From Comamonadaceae bacterium (GTDB lineage: Bacteria; Pseudomonadota; Gammaproteobacteria; Burkholderiales; Burkholderiaceae), in contig CANKOT010000010.1 of the NCBI GenBank assembly GCA_947484245.1, positions 1 through 39,990 of the forward strand: a DNA stretch of 39,990 bases, written 5' to 3'. Below are positions 15,653 through 23,992 of the stretch, piece after piece. Below the pieces are notes generated by a model, which saw nothing but the letters and a program-made list of their open reading frames with translations, had not been told where the DNA came from and did no database searches. Numbering within the stretch: the stretch's first letter is position 1; every line of letters starts with the position of its first letter. The position numbers and the translations under genes were made by a program.

Positions 15653-16567
15653 TCAACCCAAACGTTTGATCAAGCTGGAAGTGTCCCAGCGCTTGCCACC
15701 CATTTGCTGCACATCGGCATAAAACTGATCGACCAAGGCGGTTACTGGCAAGCGTGCGCCATTGCGCTTGGCCTCGTCCATCACCAAGCCAAGGTCTTTG
15801 CGCATCCAATCGACAGCAAAACCAAAGTCAAATTTGTTGGCCACCATGGTTTTACCGCGGTTGTCCATTTGCCAGCTTTGGGCGGCGCCTTTGCCAATGA
15901 CATCCAACACCAAGTTCATGTCGAGTCCTGCCTTTTGGCCAAAGGCAATGGCTTCAGACAAGCCTTGTACCAAACCTGCAATGCAAACTTGATTCACCAT
16001 CTTGGTCAATTGGCCCGCACCTGACTCGCCCATCAGGGTGTAGGCGCGTGCGAAAGCCATGGCGGCAGGCTTGGTGGCTTCAAAAATAGCGGTATCACCG
16101 CCGCACATGACCGTGAGCAAACCGTTTTGTGCGCCGCCCTGGCCACCCGATACGGGGGCATCAATGAAATTCAAGCCTTGCGCTTTGGCCGCTTGGTAAA
16201 GCTCGCGCGCCACATTGGCGGAAGCGGTGGTGTGGTCGACCAAAATAGCGCCCTTCTTCATGCCAGCCAATGCGCCATCAGCGCCGAGCACCACGGCGCG
16301 CAAATCGTCGTCGTTGCCGACGCAGCAAAAAACGATATCGGCATGGGCCACCGCTTCACGCGGTGTGGCTGCGTGGGCTGGTTTTTTGGTGTCTGCAAAC
16401 TCTTGGCACCAAGCCGCTGCTTTGGCAGCACTGCGGTTGTAAACCGTCACGGCGTGGCCAGCGCGGGCCAAATGTCCCGCCATGGGATAGCCCATCACAC
16501 CTAAGCCCAAAAAGGCAACATGTTGTGAAGGCGCGGATTCGTAGGTTTTTGCGTTCAGGCTGCTCAT
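15653..16567 (-). CDS. NAD(P)-dependent beta-hydroxyacid dehydrogenase (GlxR/MmsB-like)
   Basis: A 304-residue member of the beta-hydroxyacid dehydrogenase family, which includes tartronate semialdehyde reductase (GlxR) and 3-hydroxyisobutyrate dehydrogenase (MmsB). The Rossmann motif is FLGLGVMGYPMAGHLARAG (about 18-36), the substrate loop DAPVSGGQGGAQNGLLTVMCGG and the catalytic lysine lies in GAGQLTKMVNQVC. The ATG at 16567 (MSSLNAKTYE) is chosen; the frame runs upstream to 16660 but would overlap the divergent yggS start. Nearby glcD-like and aminotransferase genes would suit either glyoxylate or beta-amino acid metabolism, so I give no symbol. Confidence 0.87.
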   Translation of the reverse strand: MSSLNAKTYESAPSQHVAFLGLGVMGYPMAGHLARAGHAVTVYNRSAAKAAAWCQEFADTKKPAHAATPREAVAHADIVFCCVGNDDDLRAVVLGADGALAGMKKGAILVDHTTASANVARELYQAAKAQGLNFIDAPVSGGQGGAQNGLLTVMCGGDTAIFEATKPAAMAFARAYTLMGESGAGQLTKMVNQVCIAGLVQGLSEAIAFGQKAGLDMNLVLDVIGKGAAQSWQMDNRGKTMVANKFDFGFAVDWMRKDLGLVMDEAKRNGARLPVTALVDQFYADVQQMGGKRWDTSSLIKRLG

Positions 16568-16648
16568 GATTGTCTGTAAAAAAAAGTTGAAGAAATGATC
16601 AAGCTCACAATTGTCCACCAGATTGAGATTTTTGGTAACCTTGGGCTC

Positions 16649-17344
16649 ATGAGTACCCAAGTTTCAGACAAGCTCCAGCAGGTGCGCCAACGAATCGCGC
16701 GGGCTTGCGCGCTGGTGGGGCGTGCAGCAGATGCTGTGACATTATTGGCCGTTTCGAAGACCATGCCGGCGCAGGCCGTTCGGGAGGCCTATGCAGCCGG
16801 CCAACTGGCGTTTGGCGAAAACTACATTCAAGAGGGTGTCGACAAAATAGCCGAATTGGCAGACCTGCCGCTGCAATGGCATTGCATTGGGCCCATTCAA
16901 AGCAACAAGACCCAGCTGGTGGCCAGCCATTTTGCCTGGGCTCACAGCATTGATCGCTTGAAAATTGCCGAGCGTTTGTCTGCACAACGGCCTGTCCATT
17001 TGCCACCGCTTCAGGTTTGTTTGCAAGTCAATGTTGATGGCGGTCTCAACAAGTCGGGTGTCTCGCCGCCAGATCTTTTGGCCTTGGCAGAGGCCGTTGC
17101 CAAGTTGCCCAATCTGCAATTGCGTGGCCTCATGACCATCCCAGAGCCTGCCGAAAACGATGCCGCGGCTCGCGCTGTGCACCATCAAGCCAAGCAACTT
17201 TTTGACAGCTTGAATGCGGCGGGGTTGAAGTTGGACACCTTGTCAATGGGCATGACGGCCGATTTGGAAGCGGCCATTGCCGAGGGCAGTACGTGTGTGC
17301 GCGTCGGCACAGCGATCTTTGGATTGCGCCCAACAAGCGCTTAA
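16649..17344 (+). CDS. yggS: PLP homeostasis protein YggS/PLPBP
   Basis: A 231-residue PLP-binding TIM-barrel protein of the YggS (PLPBP, PROSC) family, which keeps the free pyridoxal phosphate pool in balance. The PLP lysine is K37 in TLLAVSKTMP; other family marks are FGENYIQEGVDKI, WHCIGPIQSNK, LQVNVDGGLNKSG and the phosphate-binding LSMGMTADLEAAIAEGSTCVRVGTAIFG. The ATG at 16649 fits the family start. In many proteobacteria yggS lies beside proC, but here proC is about 18 kb away. Its stop codon overlaps that of the convergent glcD-like gene within the four bases TTAA. Confidence 0.95.
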   Translation: MSTQVSDKLQQVRQRIARACALVGRAADAVTLLAVSKTMPAQAVREAYAAGQLAFGENYIQEGVDKIAELADLPLQWHCIGPIQSNKTQLVASHFAWAHSIDRLKIAERLSAQRPVHLPPLQVCLQVNVDGGLNKSGVSPPDLLALAEAVAKLPNLQLRGLMTIPEPAENDAAARAVHHQAKQLFDSLNAAGLKLDTLSMGMTADLEAAIAEGSTCVRVGTAIFGLRPTSA

Positions 17345-18834
17345 AAGCGTGGCAAATCGGGGTGTGCGATTTGCCCGCCTCGCACCAACATCTTGCCGTA
17401 CTCGGCGCAGCGATTGAGCGTTGGAATGACCTTGCCCGGATTGAGCAAGCCCATGGGGTCGAAGGCTTTCTTCAAAGCAAACATCTGCGCATTTTCTTCC
17501 GCTGAAAACTGCACGCACATGCTGTTGAGTTTTTCAACGCCCACCCCATGCTCGCCCGTGACGGTGCCGCCCATGGCCACACTGGTTTCCAAAATATCTG
17601 CGCCAAACAACTCACAACGGTGCAGCTGATCGAGGTCATTTGCATCAAACAAAATGAGGGGATGCAAGTTGCCATCGCCCGCGTGAAACACATTGGCGCA
17701 GCGCAGTTGGTATTTCTTTTCCATCTCGGCAATGGCCAACAAAATATCGGCCAAGCGTTTGCGCGGAATGGTGGAGTCCATGCACATGTAATCGGGGCTG
17801 ATGCGGCCCGAGGCAGGGAATGCATTTTTGCGGCCGCTCCAAAATCTCAAGCGTTCTGCTTCGTCTTTGCTCACCGCAATGGCGGTGGCGCCACAGCCGC
17901 GCAGCACATCGCTCATGCGGCCAATTTCTTCTTCAACTTCCTCGGGCGTGCCATCGCTTTCGCACAACAAAATGGCTGCAGCATTCAGGTCATAACCCGC
18001 GTGCACAAAATCTTCAACCGCCGCTGTCATGGGCTTGTCCATCATTTCAAGACCGGCTGGAATGATGCCGGCTGCAATGACCGCTGCCACCGCGTCGCCC
18101 GCTTTGCGAATGTCGTCAAAGCTGGCCATGATGCAACGCGCCAGTTGGGGCTTGGGCACCAGCTTGACGGTGACTTCGGTGGTGATGGCCAACATGCCTT
18201 CACTGCCCACCAACACCGCCAACAAATCAAAACCGGATGTGTCGAGCGCATCGCTGCCAAAGGTTATGGCATCGCCCTCAATGGTGAAGCCCTTCACCTT
18301 GAGCACATTGTGCAGGGTGAGTCCGTATTTGAGGCAGTGCACACCGCCTGAGTTTTCTGCCACGTTGCCGCCAATGGTGCAAGCAATTTGGCTGGAGGGA
18401 TCGGGCGCGTAATACAGGCCATGCGGCTCGGCTGCTTCAGAAATAGCCAAGTTGCGCACACCACATTGCACAACAGCCGTTCTTGAGTAGGCATCAATCT
18501 TGACAATCTGATTGAACTTGGCCATCGACAAAGTGACGCCCAATTTGTGCGGCATGGCGCCGCCCGACAAACCGGTACCAGCACCGCGCGCGACGACAGG
18601 CACGCCCAAGGCATTGCAAGCTTTCAAAACAGCTTGCACTTGATTTTCTGTTTCGGGCAAAGCCACCACCAAGGGCCGCTCTCGGTAGGCCGTGAGGCCA
18701 TCGCACTCATAGGGTACGGTGTCTTCGAGGGTGTAGAGCAAAGCGTGTGAAGGGAGCACGGCGCTTAAGGCGTGCACCACTTGCGCTTGTCGATCGGCGC
18801 GAGACAGGGCTTCGAAGTTGGTGAGTGCGTTCAT
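17341..18834 (-). CDS. FAD-linked oxidase, GlcD-like
   Basis: A 497-residue flavoprotein of the GlcD/D-lactate dehydrogenase type: an FAD-binding PCMH domain with RGAGTGLSGGAMP at about 83-95, then an FAD-oxidase C-terminal domain with FHAGDGNLHPLILFD and GEHGVGVEKL. The family oxidises D-2-hydroxy acids such as glycolate or D-lactate. In E. coli GlcD works with GlcE and GlcF, neither of which is in this window, so a stand-alone 2-hydroxyacid dehydrogenase is possible and I withhold the symbol. The ATG at 18834 (MNALTNFEAL) is chosen over a TTG at 18855. Its stop overlaps that of yggS; purU lies 28 bases upstream on the same strand. Confidence 0.88.
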   Translation of the reverse strand: MNALTNFEALSRADRQAQVVHALSAVLPSHALLYTLEDTVPYECDGLTAYRERPLVVALPETENQVQAVLKACNALGVPVVARGAGTGLSGGAMPHKLGVTLSMAKFNQIVKIDAYSRTAVVQCGVRNLAISEAAEPHGLYYAPDPSSQIACTIGGNVAENSGGVHCLKYGLTLHNVLKVKGFTIEGDAITFGSDALDTSGFDLLAVLVGSEGMLAITTEVTVKLVPKPQLARCIMASFDDIRKAGDAVAAVIAAGIIPAGLEMMDKPMTAAVEDFVHAGYDLNAAAILLCESDGTPEEVEEEIGRMSDVLRGCGATAIAVSKDEAERLRFWSGRKNAFPASGRISPDYMCMDSTIPRKRLADILLAIAEMEKKYQLRCANVFHAGDGNLHPLILFDANDLDQLHRCELFGADILETSVAMGGTVTGEHGVGVEKLNSMCVQFSAEENAQMFALKKAFDPMGLLNPGKVIPTLNRCAEYGKMLVRGGQIAHPDLPRF

Positions 18835-18862
18835 GGCAATCTTTGTAGATGACAAAACAATT

Positions 18863-19711
18863 TTATTTGAAGATCACGGTTTTGTGGCCGTTTAGTAGCA
18901 CACGGTGTTCGCTGTGCCATTTGACGGCGCGTGCCAACACTTGGCTTTCGGTGTCGCGCCCTTGGGTGGTGAGGCTTTCAACCGTTTTAGAGTGGTCTAC
19001 ACGTGCCACGTCTTGTTCAATGATGGGGCCTTCGTCCAGATCAGCCGTCACATAGTGGGCTGTTGCGCCAATCAATTTGACGCCTCGGTCGTGTGCTTGA
19101 TAGTAGGGCTTGGCACCTTTGAAGCTGGGCAGAAAAGAGTGGTGAATGTTGATGGCACGGCCCGCCAACTTGCGGCACATGTCGTTCGACAAAATTTGCA
19201 TGTAACGCGCCAGGACCACCAACTCGGCGCCTTCAGACTGAATGATGTCGTACTGCTTGGCTTCGGCCTCGGCTTTGTTGGCCGCCGTCACGGGAATGTG
19301 GTGAAAGGGCACGTTGTAGCTGGCTGCCAGTTGGTAGAACTCGCGGTGGTTGCTCACAATGGCGCGAATGTCGATGGGCAGCAAGCCGCTCTTCCAGCGA
19401 AACAGCAAATCGTTCAAACAATGGCCTTCTTTGCTGACCAAAATGACCGCAGCCATGGGCTGTTGGGTGTTGTGCAAGTTCCAGGTCATTTGGAAGGGGA
19501 CTGCAAAACTGACCAATTGGCTGCGCAAATCGGCCTCGCTCATTTGGTCGCAGGCAAACTGCACGCGCATGAAAAACAGGCCGGTGTCGTGGTCGTTGTA
19601 TTGGGCGGCCTCTTCAATGTTGCCGCCGCGCTCTAGCAAAAAGCCCGACACGGCGTGCACGATGCCCGTTCTGTCGGGGCAGGATAGCGTGAGAATAAAT
19701 GCGTGATTCAT
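18863..19711 (-). CDS. purU: Formyltetrahydrofolate deformylase
   Basis: PurU hydrolyses 10-formyl-tetrahydrofolate to formate and tetrahydrofolate, balancing the one-carbon pool. The 282-residue protein has an N-terminal ACT regulatory domain (FILTLSCPDRTGIVHAVSGFL, about 5-25) and a formyltransferase-like catalytic domain. The catalytic trio known from GAR transformylase can be read as N188, H190 (INIHHSFLPSFKGA) and D226 (VTADLDEGPII), with the expected spacing. The ATG at 19711 gives the standard start MNHAFILTLS; the longer opening to 19753 is not needed. It is divergent from the omega-aminotransferase gene and followed by the glcD-like gene. Confidence 0.95.
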   Translation of the reverse strand: MNHAFILTLSCPDRTGIVHAVSGFLLERGGNIEEAAQYNDHDTGLFFMRVQFACDQMSEADLRSQLVSFAVPFQMTWNLHNTQQPMAAVILVSKEGHCLNDLLFRWKSGLLPIDIRAIVSNHREFYQLAASYNVPFHHIPVTAANKAEAEAKQYDIIQSEGAELVVLARYMQILSNDMCRKLAGRAINIHHSFLPSFKGAKPYYQAHDRGVKLIGATAHYVTADLDEGPIIEQDVARVDHSKTVESLTTQGRDTESQVLARAVKWHSEHRVLLNGHKTVIFK

Positions 19712-19819
19712 GAGCCACATTGTCGCAGGGACGGGCCGACTTTGCCAAACCAAAGGCTTTGGCGGGTTTACACTGTTTGCTTATTGATTTTGAACATTCA
19801 TTTCAAGCGAGGCGATCAC

Positions 19820-21181
19820 ATGTCTTCTCAGGCAACCCAGCCCTCAAGCGGCGGCTTTCAAATCAACATGGACCACCAATGGTTGCCCTTCACGGGCAAC
19901 CGCCATTTCAAGCAAGACCCGCGTGTTTTTGTGGCTGCCGACGGCATGCACTTCACCACCCACGATGGCCGAAAAGTGGTCGACGGCATCTCCAGTTTGT
20001 GGTGTGTGGGTGCTGGCCACAACCGCAAGCCCATCGCCGAAGCCATCAAAAAACAACTCGACACATTGGATTACGCTACGGCCTTCCAAGTCAGCAACGA
20101 TCAGGCTTTTGAAGCGGCCCAAATGATTGCTGATTTGTGCCCTGGCGACCTCAACAAAGTGTTGTTTTGCAACTCCGGCTCGGAGGCGGCCGACACTTCT
20201 TTGAAGGTGGCACTGGCTTATCACCGAGCGCGCGGCGAAGGCCATCGCAATGTGTTCATTGGCCGCGAAAAAGGCTACCACGGCGTTAATTTTGGCGGCA
20301 TGAGCGTGGGCGGTTTGCCGGCCAACCGCAAAGTCTATGGTGCGCAGTTGTTGCCGCGTGTCGACCACATGCGCTTTATTCACGACCCTGTGAACCATGC
20401 CTACATTCACAACCAAGAACCCATTTGGCAAGAAGACCCCCTGCTCGAACTGGAGGGCCGCATTTTGGCCTTGCACGACCCCAGCAATGTGGCGGCCATC
20501 ATTGTGGAGCCAGTGGCAGGATCTGCGGGTTGGTATTTGCCGCCCAAAGGCTACTTGAAGCGGCTGCGCGAGATTTGCGACAAGCACGGCATCTTGCTGA
20601 TCTTTGACGAAGTCATTACGGGCTTTGGCCGCATGGGCACCAACTTTGGCGCCGACTACTACGGCGTGGTGCCCGACATGCTCAACTTTGCCAAATGCGT
20701 CACCAATGGCGTCATTCCTTTAGGCGGTGTGGTTTGCCGCGACTTCATCTACGACGCCATGATGAACGCTGGCGCACCCGAATATGCAGTAGAGTTTTTT
20801 CACGGCTACACCTACTCTGGCCACCCTGTGTCGTGCGCAGCGGCCATTGCCACATTGAAGTTGCTCAAAGAAGAAAACCTGTTTGCGCGAGCCGGGCAGA
20901 TGGGCCCCGTTTTGGGCGATGCCATGCACAGCGCCTTCAAGGGCTTGCCCAATGTCATTGGCATTCGCAGCTTGGGGCTGGCCGGTGCGGTAGAACTTGC
21001 CTCTGTTCCAGGGGCGCCTGGAAAACGTGCCTACGACATCTTTTTAGACTGCTACCACAAAGGTGTTTTGGTGCGATCGGCAGGTGAAAACCTGGTGCTT
21101 TGCCCGCCCTACATTGTTGAAAAAGAACACATAGAGCAAATGGTCAACACCTTGGCAGACAGCATTCGCAAACACGCCTAA
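19820..21181 (+). CDS. Omega-amino acid:pyruvate aminotransferase
   Basis: A 453-residue class III PLP aminotransferase close to beta-alanine/omega-amino acid:pyruvate aminotransferases. It carries FCNSGSEAADTSLKVALAY (about 116-134), the PLP aspartate region LLIFDEVITGFGRMG (about 259-273) and the Schiff-base lysine K292 in NFAKCVTNGVIPLGG. The N-terminal MDHQWLPFTGNRHFKQDPR is typical of this subgroup. The ATG at 19820 follows a GAGGCGATC stretch; the longer opening from 19703 overlaps purU. Likely substrates are beta-alanine, taurine or polyamine-derived amines, giving alanine and the semialdehyde. An AbrB-family membrane protein begins 5 bases after the stop. Confidence 0.9.
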   Translation: MSSQATQPSSGGFQINMDHQWLPFTGNRHFKQDPRVFVAADGMHFTTHDGRKVVDGISSLWCVGAGHNRKPIAEAIKKQLDTLDYATAFQVSNDQAFEAAQMIADLCPGDLNKVLFCNSGSEAADTSLKVALAYHRARGEGHRNVFIGREKGYHGVNFGGMSVGGLPANRKVYGAQLLPRVDHMRFIHDPVNHAYIHNQEPIWQEDPLLELEGRILALHDPSNVAAIIVEPVAGSAGWYLPPKGYLKRLREICDKHGILLIFDEVITGFGRMGTNFGADYYGVVPDMLNFAKCVTNGVIPLGGVVCRDFIYDAMMNAGAPEYAVEFFHGYTYSGHPVSCAAAIATLKLLKEENLFARAGQMGPVLGDAMHSAFKGLPNVIGIRSLGLAGAVELASVPGAPGKRAYDIFLDCYHKGVLVRSAGENLVLCPPYIVEKEHIEQMVNTLADSIRKHA

Positions 21182-21186
21182 GTTTT

Positions 21187-22308
21187 TTGCCCGCGTTGCC
21201 TTACTTTTTTCAATTGACGCTGACCCTGCTGGTGGCTGCAGCGTCGGCGCTGCTGTGCGAGTGGTTGCACACGCCCATTCCTTGGATGCTGGGCCCCTTA
21301 TTGGCCACGGCTTGTTTGTCGGTGTCCGGTGTGCCGACCAAGAGCTCAGGTTATTTGCGCAATGTGGGTCAGTGGGTCATTGGTGCCGCATTGGGTTTGT
21401 ATTTCACGGCCGAAGTGGGGCGGCTGGTTCTGAGCTTGTGGTGGGCCATTTTGCTCGGCATTGTTTGGGCACTGGCCTTGGGCTTTGTTTTTGGCCTTTG
21501 GCTGCAATGGCGCAATGCCCCTTTCCTGCCAGAGCTCTCCGCCAAAGACATGCGCGCCACTTCGTATTTTGCAGGCGCAATTGGCGGCGCTTCCGAAATG
21601 ACGCTCATGGCCGACCGCCACCATGCGCGCTCAGATTTGGTCGCGGCTTCTCACAGCTTGCGCCTTGTGATGGTGGTCATTTGTTTGCCATTTGCCATGC
21701 AATGGTTTCAAGCGCACTTTGGCTTGAATGTGAACTCCAGCCTGTTGCCAGGGCCCAGAATTTTGCAGTGGCCAGGCATTTTTTATTTGGGCTTGGCCAC
21801 CATGGTGGGCGCATTGCTGATGGTGCTCATCAAACGCAACAACCCGTGGTTCATGGGCCCCTTGTTGGTCTCCATGGGGCTGACCTTGGCAGGTGTTCAA
21901 TGGACAGCCATTCCATCTGAAATGTCCAACATGGCGCAGCTTTTCATTGGCATCAGTTTGGGTGTGCGCTTTAAGCGGGAGTTCCTTCGCACAGCGCCGC
22001 AATGGTTGTTGTCGGTGGCCATCGGAACCGTAGCCATGATGTTGGCTTCGGTGGTGTTTGGCTGGGTCTTGGCCCTGGGCACCGGTTTGCATCCTGCCAC
22101 CTTGATTTTGGGTACTTCGCCAGGTGGCATTGCCGAGATGGCCATCACGGCCAAAGTGTTAGAACTGGGGGCACCCGTGGTGACTGCGTTTCAGGTTTGC
22201 CGCTTGATGGCTGTACTGCTGATCGTGGGCCCGCTGTACCGAAAAGTGGCACTGCCTGATAAAGCACCCGATAAAGCACCCGATAAAGCACCCGATAAAG
22301 CAAACTAG
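21187..22308 (+). CDS. AbrB-family membrane protein (AbrB duplication type)
   Basis: A 373-residue integral membrane protein of the Gram-negative AbrB family (two copies of a roughly 150-residue AbrB-duplication membrane domain), often mislabelled ammonia monooxygenase or transcriptional regulator. Repeat motifs are visible: PIPWMLGPLLATACLSVSGV in the first half and NPWFMGPLLVSMGLTLAGV in the second, as well as GTSPGGIAEMAITAKVLELGAPVVTAFQ near the end. About ten hydrophobic segments suggest a transporter-like role; substrate unknown. The start appears to be a TTG at 21187, 5 bases after the aminotransferase stop, with no clear Shine-Dalgarno, so translation may be coupled. The C-terminus ends in a KAPD tandem repeat. 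Confidence 0.85.
   Translation: MPALPYFFQLTLTLLVAAASALLCEWLHTPIPWMLGPLLATACLSVSGVPTKSSGYLRNVGQWVIGAALGLYFTAEVGRLVLSLWWAILLGIVWALALGFVFGLWLQWRNAPFLPELSAKDMRATSYFAGAIGGASEMTLMADRHHARSDLVAASHSLRLVMVVICLPFAMQWFQAHFGLNVNSSLLPGPRILQWPGIFYLGLATMVGALLMVLIKRNNPWFMGPLLVSMGLTLAGVQWTAIPSEMSNMAQLFIGISLGVRFKREFLRTAPQWLLSVAIGTVAMMLASVVFGWVLALGTGLHPATLILGTSPGGIAEMAITAKVLELGAPVVTAFQVCRLMAVLLIVGPLYRKVALPDKAPDKAPDKAPDKAN
22258..22305 (+). repeat. Tandem 12-bp repeat in the AbrB-family gene
   Basis: Four consecutive 12-base units GATAAAGCACCC, the first three identical and the last differing at two bases. They encode DKAP repeated to the C-terminus and run into the stop codon, which is shared with the convergent DUF3567 gene. 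The perfect identity of three units points to recent slippage. Confidence 0.93.
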
Positions 22309-22586
22309 TGGATCACGACAGGCTGTTGGGCCAAGCCTGTGTAACGCTCAAGGGTGTCTTCAACCTCTTCTTGCGTGGGGGTGTTTTGTTGCCAGGCTTG
22401 AATGTGCATTTGAAACATTTCTGCCCAAGAGCCATCTAGGTAAACCTCTTTGCCCGACCGTTTGTCGACAATTTCAAAGCCGTGTCGCTCTAGCGTAGGT
22501 GGCTTTGAGAGGGAAGCGGCCTCACCGGTGTCGTTGGCCAACACATGCATGACGGCAAAAGATTCGGATTCGTACAACAAGTTCAT
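22305..22586 (-). CDS. DUF3567 family protein
   Basis: A 93-residue acidic protein that matches the betaproteobacterial DUF3567 family by its layout: a start LLYESESFAVMHVLAN, the central HGFEIVDKRSGKEVYLDGSWAEMFQMHIQAW and the end QEEVEDTLERYTGLAQQPVVIH. The function is not known to me. Its TAG stop overlaps the TAG stop of the convergent AbrB-family gene in the four bases CTAG. The DUF3108 gene lies 54 bases upstream on the same strand, so the two may be co-transcribed. Confidence 0.85.
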   Translation of the reverse strand: MNLLYESESFAVMHVLANDTGEAASLSKPPTLERHGFEIVDKRSGKEVYLDGSWAEMFQMHIQAWQQNTPTQEEVEDTLERYTGLAQQPVVIH

Positions 22587-22640
22587 AGTGATATTCTGAC
22601 TGAAGTTTGTCTCATTTAGATAGGGATATTGTGAATTTTT

Positions 22641-23888
22641 TCAAGAAGGCAAGGCGGGCAGGTTTTCCGAATTGCGCATTTCCATGTCAATGTAGTTGCC
22701 ATTGACTTGGCTGATCTTGATGCGCACGGGCAGGCCGCTGTGCATTGGCGAAAGCCAAAGCTCAATTTGACTGTCAAACTTGCCTCTGGGCAAGCAAACC
22801 CAACGCTGAGATTCAATCTGTTTGCCATCCAAGTCAATTGATTCCGTAGATTGGAAGGTGAGCGTCCAGTTCACCGCATCCCGGGCGGTGGCGGTTTGCA
22901 CGATGAGCTGTGAGCCCGGCTTGAAGTTTTTCGCAGAAACTGCTGCAGCCATTTGAATGAGCAAGCTCACTTGATCTTGCGCACCCGCCTGCAGCGCGGC
23001 ACTGGGCATGTTGCCGCTGAAGCTGATTTTTTGCGCAGCCGTCTCAAAATGGGCAGCTCGCTCAACCCGCCAGTTGTCGGAAAATCGAAGCGGTGCCAAA
23101 CCGTTTTCGGTCAAGGCGCCCGTACTTCGCCAAATGCGACTGCCCACCAAAAATGCCCTGACCCGAAGCTCTGCCTCATAGAGCCTGGGGCCGCCATTTG
23201 GATTGGTATTTACATTTGTATTTGTATTTGCTTCTGCATTGAGATTGACAGGAAAAGCTTGGGCCTGCCATTTGAGTGAGCCGTATGCATGGTAAAGAAA
23301 GCCGCGCTCTTGTCCGATCAGCTTGTAATTGATTTGGATGTTGGGCGGGAAGTCGCCCGTTTTGGCTGTGAGCGCATTCGACACAGGCGGTGTTGGCGGG
23401 GCGATGGAAGCCTGTTCAGGCAATATGTTGGGCGCTTGAAGTGCGGGTTGCACAGGCGTGGAGCTGTCAACAAGTGCACTTTCTGGCACAGCGCTTGGCA
23501 CATCCTTCGGCAAATCTTTCGGCAAATCGTTCGGTACTGGCATAGGCGCAACTGGCGCTGGCAGCAATTCCGAGGCCATGGCCGTGATCCCAGCGGGTGG
23601 CAGCGTAGGGGTTTCAACCAACGCTTGCGGTGACGGCGGCTTTTGCTGCGCCTGTGGCCTTGGCTTGTAGCTTGCCTCTTTGGGCGCTGGGTTGGCCGAA
23701 ACTAGGGCCGGCACAATGCGAGTTTGCAAAGGGCCAAGCTTTTGCGGGTCTGGCTGAATCTGCCAAATGCTGACGCCCGGTGCCGAGAGCAGCCAAAGGT
23801 GGGCCCCCAATACCCCTGCGCCCAACATAACCAAAGCCCAATGGCGCTGCTGTCCGATGGCTTGGGTCAAAGAGCGAGAAGGGTGCAT
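22641..23888 (-). CDS. DUF3108 domain protein with Pro-rich, TonB-like N-terminal half
   Basis: A 415-residue envelope protein. Residues 17-35 form one hydrophobic segment (WALVMLGAGVLGAHLWLLS), an inner-membrane anchor or uncleaved signal. Residues about 55-160 are Pro/Ala-rich with PNDLPKDLPKDVP repeats, like the periplasm-spanning arm of TonB. From about 175 to the end lies a DUF3108 domain (INYKLIGQERGFLYHAYGSLKWQAQ ... QIELWLSPMHSGLPVRIKISQ). A NTNTNVNTNPN low-complexity loop (23203-23232) interrupts it. The function is unknown; the architecture suggests a periplasmic domain on a flexible stalk. It is divergent from the FAH-family gene. Confidence 0.85.
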   Translation of the reverse strand: MHPSRSLTQAIGQQRHWALVMLGAGVLGAHLWLLSAPGVSIWQIQPDPQKLGPLQTRIVPALVSANPAPKEASYKPRPQAQQKPPSPQALVETPTLPPAGITAMASELLPAPVAPMPVPNDLPKDLPKDVPSAVPESALVDSSTPVQPALQAPNILPEQASIAPPTPPVSNALTAKTGDFPPNIQINYKLIGQERGFLYHAYGSLKWQAQAFPVNLNAEANTNTNVNTNPNGGPRLYEAELRVRAFLVGSRIWRSTGALTENGLAPLRFSDNWRVERAAHFETAAQKISFSGNMPSAALQAGAQDQVSLLIQMAAAVSAKNFKPGSQLIVQTATARDAVNWTLTFQSTESIDLDGKQIESQRWVCLPRGKFDSQIELWLSPMHSGLPVRIKISQVNGNYIDMEMRNSENLPALPS

Positions 23889-23992
23889 GTCAAGGAAATT
23901 TTAGAGTGCTTGAGATTGGTTAAACTGAAGACAAGCTTTAAATCGATTGCATTCGGCTTGAAAATTTTGAGATTCCATTTTGAGGCACCGCC

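Noticed and set aside
17548..18351. Plus-strand ORF of 267 codons inside the glcD-like gene
   Set aside because: Antisense shadow of a well-supported flavoprotein gene; composition is Ala/His/Gln-rich with no recognisable motif.
18905..19636. Plus-strand ORF of 243 codons inside purU
   Set aside because: Antisense shadow; purU shows all catalytic residues in its own frame.
19752..19772. GCCAAA/TTTGGC inverted repeat between purU and the aminotransferase gene
   Set aside because: The arms are short with a self-complementary centre and no T-tract or promoter relation, so I cannot support it as a terminator or operator.
19844..20587. Minus-strand ORF of 247 codons inside the aminotransferase gene
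   Set aside because: Antisense shadow of a class III aminotransferase with intact motifs.
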